From NCBI GenBank assembly GCA_001464475.1, contig LNDX01000014.1:1-64000 (forward strand): a DNA stretch of 64,000 bases, given 5' to 3'. Of the stretch, positions 58,784-64,000 are shown piece after piece. The position numbers and the translations under genes are program-made. Source of the DNA: Flavobacteriaceae bacterium Ga0077528. Lineage in GTDB: Bacteria; Bacteroidota; Bacteroidia; Flavobacteriales; Flavobacteriaceae. Under the pieces are notes generated by a model, which ran no database searches, was not told the origin of the DNA, and saw only the letters and a list, made by a program, of their open reading frames with translations. Position 1 is the stretch's first letter, and each line of letters starts with the position of its first letter.

Positions 58784-60061
58784 TTGAGTTTTATTAAAGA
58801 AATACTGTCTAAACCCTTATTCAAAGCTACTTCTTTGAATGCAATAAGTATTTTAATCAAGATTTTTGTTGGATTTATTACTTCTAAATTCATTGCTGTT
58901 TTTGTTGGTCCAAGTGGAATGGCTTTGGTTGGAAATTTAAGGAATTTTCTAACAACAACAGAAGCTTTTGCTACACTCGGATTTGAAAATGGAGTTGTAA
59001 AATATGTGGCCGAACATAAATCGGATGACAATCAACTTAAGAAAACACTTTCTACTATTTTTATTACAGTCTTATTCACTTGTCTTTTAATTAGTTTGGG
59101 ATTGTTTTTGTTTTCAGAATATTTGAATATTTCAATTTTCGGCAATCAATATCAATATACGTTTGTATTTAAATCACTTGCAGTTGCTTTGCCATTTTAT
59201 ATTGGAAACATCTTTTTAATAGCAACAATCAACGGATTTGGAGCTTATAAAAAAGTTATTTATATCAATATTATCGGAAGTTTAATTGGTTTGATAGCTT
59301 CTGTTTTATTGATTTGGAAATTGAACACTGAAGGTGCTTTGTTATCAATTATTTTGACGCCATCTGTTTTATTTTTAGTTTCTTTTTTCTCAATTAATAA
59401 AGAAATTAAGATTTTAAAAGCTATTGATTTGAAGTTTTACAATCTTTCTTTTCTGAAAAATTTGTCATCCTATTCTTTGATGGCATTGGTTTCAGCCGTA
59501 TTTGGACCAATGGTTTTTCTTGCAATTAGAAAATACATTATAGTTAATTTAGGAATTGAACAAGCAGGATTTTGGGAAGCAATGAGTAGAATGTCTTCCT
59601 ACTATTTTATGTTCATTACGTCAATTATTTCTATTTATTTTTTACCGAAATTAGCTGTAGCCAGAAGTAATCAAGAAACCAAAACACTTTTTTGGAATTA
59701 TTACAAAGGAATTTTACCAGTTTTTATAATTGGAATGATTGTAATCTATTTTCTAAGAGACTTTATCATTCATATCTTGTTTACCAAAGAATTTTTGCCT
59801 GTTTCAAAATTGTTTTTTTGGCAATTAATTGGTGATACTTTTAAAGCGGCATCTTTTATTTTAGGATATCAATTTTATGCTAAGAAACTTACTAAAGCTT
59901 TCATTATTTCGGAGCTATTTTCTCTTTTTGTATTGTATTTTAGTAGTATCTATTTGGTTTCCCAATTTTCAATTGAAGGAGTTGTAATGGCTCATGCTTT
60001 TACTTATTCAATCTATTTTATCACCTTGAGTATTTACTTTAGAAAAAGTTTATTTGCTTAG
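58784..60061 (+). CDS. Wzx-type O-antigen flippase (MATE/PST superfamily)
   Basis: 425 aa, about 12 TM segments, of the polysaccharide transporter family (RfbX/Wzx). N-terminal ILIKIFVGFITSKFIAVFVGPSGMALVGNL near 20-55, which is characteristic of O-antigen translocases (GPxGxAxxG). It flips undecaprenol-linked repeat units to the periplasm. TTG start at 58784 directly after the DegT TAA (TAATTG); no ATG fits. The 3' end overlaps the convergent HAD gene by 12 bp. Confidence 0.87.
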   Translation: MSFIKEILSKPLFKATSLNAISILIKIFVGFITSKFIAVFVGPSGMALVGNLRNFLTTTEAFATLGFENGVVKYVAEHKSDDNQLKKTLSTIFITVLFTCLLISLGLFLFSEYLNISIFGNQYQYTFVFKSLAVALPFYIGNIFLIATINGFGAYKKVIYINIIGSLIGLIASVLLIWKLNTEGALLSIILTPSVLFLVSFFSINKEIKILKAIDLKFYNLSFLKNLSSYSLMALVSAVFGPMVFLAIRKYIIVNLGIEQAGFWEAMSRMSSYYFMFITSIISIYFLPKLAVARSNQETKTLFWNYYKGILPVFIIGMIVIYFLRDFIIHILFTKEFLPVSKLFFWQLIGDTFKAASFILGYQFYAKKLTKAFIISELFSLFVLYFSSIYLVSQFSIEGVVMAHAFTYSIYFITLSIYFRKSLFA

Positions 60062-60616
60062 CTGTAGCATCTCGTAATCGCCTTTACCATTTCCGAAAAC
60101 TACAATTTTATCGTAATTTTCTAGGTTTATTTTTTCTTTTATTCGATTTACTTTTTCTATTCCGTAGCAGTTTTTTGTTTTGAATTTTCCTGTAATTTTA
60201 TTGTTTACAATTTCTAGTTTTGTGGTAATTAACTTTAAATTATTTTCTTCAGTCCAACCATAAAGCCATTCGCGAAACGAAGCAGTAACAATGTAAATAT
60301 CTGCATTTTGCTCCTGTAACTTTTGAATTTTTTCCCAAATATTTTTATTAAGATTTCTCGGAATATTTTCGTTCGAAAACTGTTTTCCTTTTTCTAAAAA
60401 CAAATTGTAATGCTCGTTTTTAAAAAAATAAGTCATGAATTTTTGTTTAGCAGTTTCATTAGAAATTTTACCTAGTTTCCATTTTAAAAGCATTGGTGAA
60501 AGAGCTATAAAACCTATTATTAATTGAAAAGTTCCTTTGTAGAATCTTGTAAATTCTATCAAACTATCTTTTTTATAAAGTGTTTTGTCAAAGTCAACTA
60601 ATACTAATGTTTTCAT
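60050..60616 (-). CDS. HAD-superfamily hydrolase (PSP-like)
   Basis: 188 aa. Motif 1 DFDKTLYKKDS at residues 8-18 (nucleophile and acid D-x-D), motif 2 VTASFREWLYGW near 100 (Ser/Thr), motif 4 IVVFGNGKGDYEMLQL (GDxxxD-like) near 170-185. HAD-IB subfamily, like SerB and CicA. In this place, 1 bp after the UbiA gene, it would dephosphorylate the product of that enzyme, for example decaprenylphosphoryl phosphoribose, or an unrelated intermediate. Its 3' end overlaps wzx by 12 bp on the other strand. Confidence 0.85.
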   Translation of the reverse strand: MKTLVLVDFDKTLYKKDSLIEFTRFYKGTFQLIIGFIALSPMLLKWKLGKISNETAKQKFMTYFFKNEHYNLFLEKGKQFSNENIPRNLNKNIWEKIQKLQEQNADIYIVTASFREWLYGWTEENNLKLITTKLEIVNNKITGKFKTKNCYGIEKVNRIKEKINLENYDKIVVFGNGKGDYEMLQLSK

Positions 60617-60617
60617 A

Positions 60618-61487
60618 TTAATTTCTGAAATATAATAAATAACTCATCAACAGTAGCCAACCTAATATTGTAAATTGTATAAATCGGTCATTCAATACTA
60701 TTTTTGTTGGCGAATAGGTTGATTGATCTACAAAAACCAATTTCAAATACCTAAAAATTCCATTAACAACAAAGATGATGGAAACATACAATAATTTTGA
60801 ATGATAATGCAGTTGAACTTCTGGAGAAATACAATAGAATATATAGCTAACAATGATTATGGATGCCAAAATTCCTAAAATAACATCTATAAAAATTAAA
60901 TTATAACCTTCAATATTTTTACGCACATCGTTACCATTTTCGGCAAGAATAACATCAGTTCTTCGTTTAGAAATGCCTAAGAATAGTGCCAAAAGATAAG
61001 TTATTAATAAAATCCAAATCGATGGAACTACATCACTTACTACTGAACCAGCTACAATACGAAGTATGAAACCAACTGCAATAATATTTACATCCAATAT
61101 AGCAATGTGTTTAAGCCATTTTGAGTAAAGAAAATTTAACGCTAAATAGGAAATGATTACAAGAAACAATTCAACAGAAATCAAATAAGAAACTGTTATG
61201 GAACTAATCATTAAAATTAGCATCAAAACTAATCCATTTTGGATACTAATACTTCCTGAAGCTAAAGGTCTATAACGTTTTTGAGGATGATTTTTATCTT
61301 CATTGATATCAAAATAATCATTAAAAATATAAACACTACTTGATATAGTACAAAAACATAGGAATGCCAAAATTACATTAATCAAATTGTCTAAATTTAG
61401 AAATTGACTATCAAAAAAAAGCGGTGCAAATACAAACGCATTTTTTATATATTGTTCAACTCTTATGAGTTTAAGGTAATTTCTCAT
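60618..61487 (-). CDS. UbiA-family prenyltransferase, DPPR-synthase-like
   Basis: 289 aa with about 8-9 TM helices. Aspartate motif 1 NDYFDINEDKNHPQKRYRP near 70-90 and second motif in ISKRRTDVILAEN near 190-200. The NDxxDxxxD plus HP..KR.RP..S signature matches decaprenyl-phosphate phosphoribosyltransferases of the Rv3806c type, which make decaprenylphosphoryl-5-phosphoribose. In Bacteroidetes this could feed a ribofuranose/arabinofuranose-like glycan. The HAD gene after it would remove the 5-phosphate. It overlaps the GT39-like gene by 17 bp. Confidence 0.82.
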   Translation of the reverse strand: MRNYLKLIRVEQYIKNAFVFAPLFFDSQFLNLDNLINVILAFLCFCTISSSVYIFNDYFDINEDKNHPQKRYRPLASGSISIQNGLVLMLILMISSITVSYLISVELFLVIISYLALNFLYSKWLKHIAILDVNIIAVGFILRIVAGSVVSDVVPSIWILLITYLLALFLGISKRRTDVILAENGNDVRKNIEGYNLIFIDVILGILASIIIVSYIFYCISPEVQLHYHSKLLYVSIIFVVNGIFRYLKLVFVDQSTYSPTKIVLNDRFIQFTILGWLLLMSYLLYFRN

Positions 61488-63090
61488 TTGGTTTGATTGA
61501 ATTGTAAACTATGAAATATTTGGTTGCATCAATTTTATTAAATTTTTTGTAAATGTACCAAGCAGTCGGACTTGCCTTGATGGTAGATTTTTTAAAATCT
61601 TCACCAGTTACAAATGATTTTTCAATAAAGATATAATTTTTTTTATTAGAACAAATTTTAATAAATCTTTCGTTTTGACCATCTATTTCATGGTCCAATA
61701 ACCAATCTCCAGGAAGTTGACTTTGAGTATTGAACAAATAATTTGCCATAGGCATACTTGGAGCTACAATATAATTCTCACCATATTTTTTAATTAATTG
61801 TTTTAATTCTAGGTGTTTTTCAAAAGTTTCTTTTTTTGTTTTAATATATTTTAACTTGGGTGAAATCGATTCAAGAGAATAGTTTAGTTCTAAAATAGAA
61901 TCTTCATGATAAGGATTTTTATTGGCTGCAAATGCTACCAAACAAAGCGGTAATCCTATTAAAATATACTTTTTCGGATTTATAGAAACCTCATTTTCAA
62001 ATAATGTGATGAAAGTCAAAATGATTCCTGTTGCAAATAATAATGTTGTTTGATAACCTAAACTTATCGATACGGACCAAGATATCGCAATCAAGACCAC
62101 TAGTGGAAACAGATAACTGATAGTTTTCTTTTTCTCAAAATAGGAATATAATAAGGCAATAGCGGCTGCGTCAAAAGCAAGAAATGAAGCCGCAAAAAAC
62201 TTATTTATCAAAAATAAAAAGATTGCAACTAATAGAAATGCAATTGCTATTTTCTTAAGATGTGGAGTTAGTTGACTAATGTTTTGATTTGTTTTTTTTA
62301 GGTAGATAAACAAGCTAGCAGAAATAATAATTGTTAATGCAACAAAAAACTTAAATGGCATAAATACATAATGATGAAATCCAACAATGTATAAATCTCT
62401 TAAATCTAAAGTTCCATTAAGTTGTTGTTTAAAATTTTGCCAAGTTGTTATTTGACAAATTAATAAGATAAATATTCCTATTAAAATTGATAAACTTATT
62501 ATGTAATAAAGACTTGCTTTTAAGTTATATCTAAGATATATCCAAACCAAGATGAGCAACGGAATCAAATAGAAAGATTGTTTTGATAATGCAGAAAGTA
62601 GCGAGAAAAAAGCAATTAGAAAAAGTTGAGCAAAATTAACTTTAGTGTTTTTTGCTACAATCCAAAATGCGATTGAAGCGTAAAAAAGTCCATCTGTAGT
62701 TGGCCAAGGATAGGGTGGAAAATTTAGCCACGATATTAAAAAACATAAAATTATCAAACCCCATTTATTTACTTTTTTTATGTTGTAAATCAGATAAGTA
62801 CCAGATACGAAAAAATAAACTTGAAGAAGAAAACTCAAATATGCAATGATTCTAAAATAAAAAAACTGACCAGTTTCGGGCAAAATTTTCATAAAAAAAG
62901 CATGGGCATATATCGTAACAGGAGGAAATTTATAGATAAAATCTTCATAAACGTCTTGACCATTTACTATTCTCCAAGCAAAACTTGACATGTATCCAGT
63001 ATCCCAAGTTTCCATTCCATACTGACTTAAGATTAAGCAATAGAATGTAATAATTAGAAACAAAATTATCTTATAATTCAGTGTTTTCAT
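61471..63090 (-). CDS. GT-C type membrane glycosyltransferase (GT39-like)
   Basis: 539 aa with about 11 TM helices in the first 400 residues and a periplasmic C-terminal part. The first loop holds GMETWDTGYMSSFAWRIVNG near residue 25-45, with the acidic residues (D-x-G-x) expected of GT-C enzymes of the ArnT/PMT kind, and GQDVYEDFIYKFPP follows. It uses a lipid-phosphate sugar as donor in the periplasm. It is next to the UbiA/HAD pair that may make such a lipid sugar, so the three could form one pathway. The gene overlaps the methyltransferase (4 bp) and UbiA (17 bp). Confidence 0.75.
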   Translation of the reverse strand: MKTLNYKIILFLIITFYCLILSQYGMETWDTGYMSSFAWRIVNGQDVYEDFIYKFPPVTIYAHAFFMKILPETGQFFYFRIIAYLSFLLQVYFFVSGTYLIYNIKKVNKWGLIILCFLISWLNFPPYPWPTTDGLFYASIAFWIVAKNTKVNFAQLFLIAFFSLLSALSKQSFYLIPLLILVWIYLRYNLKASLYYIISLSILIGIFILLICQITTWQNFKQQLNGTLDLRDLYIVGFHHYVFMPFKFFVALTIIISASLFIYLKKTNQNISQLTPHLKKIAIAFLLVAIFLFLINKFFAASFLAFDAAAIALLYSYFEKKKTISYLFPLVVLIAISWSVSISLGYQTTLLFATGIILTFITLFENEVSINPKKYILIGLPLCLVAFAANKNPYHEDSILELNYSLESISPKLKYIKTKKETFEKHLELKQLIKKYGENYIVAPSMPMANYLFNTQSQLPGDWLLDHEIDGQNERFIKICSNKKNYIFIEKSFVTGEDFKKSTIKASPTAWYIYKKFNKIDATKYFIVYNSIKPNEKLP

Positions 63091-63740
63091 TTTTCTAAAA
63101 TCAAAAAATAATGCGGATATACAAACATTCTTTTAGTATAACTTTCAAGAACTTTGAACCCAATTTCTTCAACTACTTTTTTAGCAAAATTGGCTTTCAT
63201 TTCGTTTCCAATTTCTCTGCTAAAAACTAAATCATGCATTTTATTGAAATAAAGTAATAAGCTACTAGCATCAATATCTTTCAGAATCAGCCTACTTCCA
63301 ATAGACATCTTAGAATAAATTTCTCTTAAAAATTCCAATTGATTTTCTTTTGGAACATGATGCAAAACATCAATCAAATATATTTTAGAATAATTTTGAA
63401 TTAAACTTGGAATTTCAGAACCATTGAAAGTTTCAAATTGTATGTTTTTTTTGCCATTAAATTCTTGATTCACAATTCTTGCATTTTGAACAAGAGTTTC
63501 AGAAATTTCAATTCCATAAATTTCATTTGCTGGAGTAAATTTGGCTACTAATGCACAAAATTGTCCTGAGCCACAACCAATGTCAAAAACTGAATCATTA
63601 TTTTCAATGTAATTAAGTAAATCATCAAAAGGACAAATCAAAGGTCGATAAACCACTTTAAGTTTATCAATAAAACTCAAATTGGTTGACTTAGTTTTTA
63701 AGTACTTCAAAATAGTTGATTGGTTTATTAATTCTCCCAT
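63087..63740 (-). CDS. Class I SAM-dependent methyltransferase
   Basis: 217 aa. Motif I is DSVFDIGCGSGQFCALVAK near residue 48-66, motif II YGIEISETLVQNAR near 74, and post-motif IYLIDVLHHVPKENQLEFL near 117 belongs to the UbiE/small-molecule methyltransferase family. Substrate is unknown; a sugar or lipid-linked glycan is plausible in this locus. Overlaps its neighbours on both sides (4 bp and 13 bp), so it is part of a minus-strand operon from the window edge to 60050. Confidence 0.87.
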   Translation of the reverse strand: MGELINQSTILKYLKTKSTNLSFIDKLKVVYRPLICPFDDLLNYIENNDSVFDIGCGSGQFCALVAKFTPANEIYGIEISETLVQNARIVNQEFNGKKNIQFETFNGSEIPSLIQNYSKIYLIDVLHHVPKENQLEFLREIYSKMSIGSRLILKDIDASSLLLYFNKMHDLVFSREIGNEMKANFAKKVVEEIGFKVLESYTKRMFVYPHYFLILEK

Positions 63741-64000
63741 GCTTTCAAGTATTTTTCAGCAACTTTAATGTAATTATGTTCTTTTTCTACAAATGCTCTT
63801 GCACGAATTCCAATAGCTTGAATTTCATTTGGATTTTCTATTAAAAAGGATAGTTCTGTTACTAGATTTTCAACATTTGGCAACGCATTCACAGCTACTT
63901 TTTCTGTTAAATTGTAATACTGTTCAAATTCTTTTTCTGCACCAGTAAATACTACTTTTCCTTTAGCCATAGCTTCCAACGCATTATAACCTTGATCATA
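63728..64000 (-). CDS. GT4 family glycosyltransferase, C-terminal part (cut by the window end)
   Basis: 91 codons are visible; the 5' part lies beyond the window. The reading frame runs open to base 64000 (YDQGYNALEAMAKGKVVFT), with the GT4 donor-site E-x7-E-like pattern around NALEAMAKGK, then EFEQYYNLTEKVAVNALPN and the usual final helix (YIKVAEKYLKAW). A retaining GT-B enzyme that uses a nucleotide sugar. It overlaps the methyltransferase start by 13 bp. Completeness and substrate cannot be judged. Confidence 0.75.
   Translation of the reverse strand, partial: YDQGYNALEAMAKGKVVFTGAEKEFEQYYNLTEKVAVNALPNVENLVTELSFLIENPNEIQAIGIRARAFVEKEHNYIKVAEKYLKAWEN

Noticed and set aside
1..64000. tRNA, rRNA, tmRNA genes, CRISPR arrays, transposases
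   Set aside because: No T-loop-like GTTCRANTC with matching acceptor stem, no spaced direct repeats and no transposase motif seen on reading; a covariance-model scan was not possible.

Overview
The window looks like a chromosomal segment of a low-GC member of the Flavobacteriia, Flavobacterium-like. The evidence is a type IX secretion (type B) C-terminal sorting domain, a CcoN-CcoO fusion oxidase, DUF5606 and DUF349 proteins, the MoxR/DUF58/DUF4350/DUF4129/SpoIIM/RDD cluster, many promoters with the Bacteroidetes -7 box TAnnTTTG, and almost no Shine-Dalgarno sequences. I see no rRNA, tRNA, CRISPR array, prophage or intact insertion sequence.

Layout. 1-10.5 kb: LPS/surface-glycan genes on both strands (CgeB-like, GT2, WaaE-like, GT9 and GT8-like transferases, a polysaccharide deacetylase, a sugar-nucleotide epimerase and a Kdo-kinase-like protein), with dapD inside. 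One GT2 gene (4234-4911) has lost its catalytic motifs. 10.6-17.2 kb: housekeeping genes (META-domain lipoprotein, ruvX, mqo, def, DUF5606, mazG, an APC permease and an ABM-fold protein). 17.2-28.5 kb: a microaerobic respiration block. It has an Fnr-like regulator, a CcoI-type copper ATPase, ccoS, fused ccoNO, a 55-codon ccoQ, ccoP, ccoG, ccoH, a DsbD_2-type membrane protein, a YdcH-like protein and, convergent to them, hemN. Three palindromes of the form ATGAY-N4-RTCAT lie exactly 33 bp (centre to centre) from the -7 boxes of the copper ATPase, ccoS and hemN. I infer one O2-responsive regulon.

28.5-29.0 kb is a 518-base gap with dispersed repeats and a probable small structured RNA on the minus strand that has its own promoter and terminator. 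29-38.4 kb: DUF349 protein, aroE operon (TPR, TonB-like, AroE, membrane protein), class III aminotransferase, GH13 alpha-amylase and a CIA30-domain protein. 38.4-40.4 kb is an accessory insert with a LamG lipoprotein and an EVE-HNH nuclease, probably a modification-dependent restriction enzyme; its junctions share motifs. 40.5-47 kb: purA, a Fur/PerR-like regulator, the RelA/SpoT enzyme, a serine hydrolase and a SpoU methyltransferase. 47-54 kb: the MoxR membrane-stress cluster. 54-56 kb: a secreted T9SS type B protein. 56-64 kb: a second surface-polysaccharide locus (FemAB/GNAT-like protein, DegT aminotransferase, Wzx flippase, HAD and UbiA pair, GT39-like protein, methyltransferase, partial GT4), interrupted by a lone AbiEii/MNT-type nucleotidyltransferase.

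Intergenic DNA repeatedly carries arrays of related 7-bp units, some arranged as inverted arrays, plus short perfect palindromes. The strongest candidates for new biology are the fixed-geometry Fnr-type regulon, the unassigned small RNA at 28723-28894 and the heptamer arrays.
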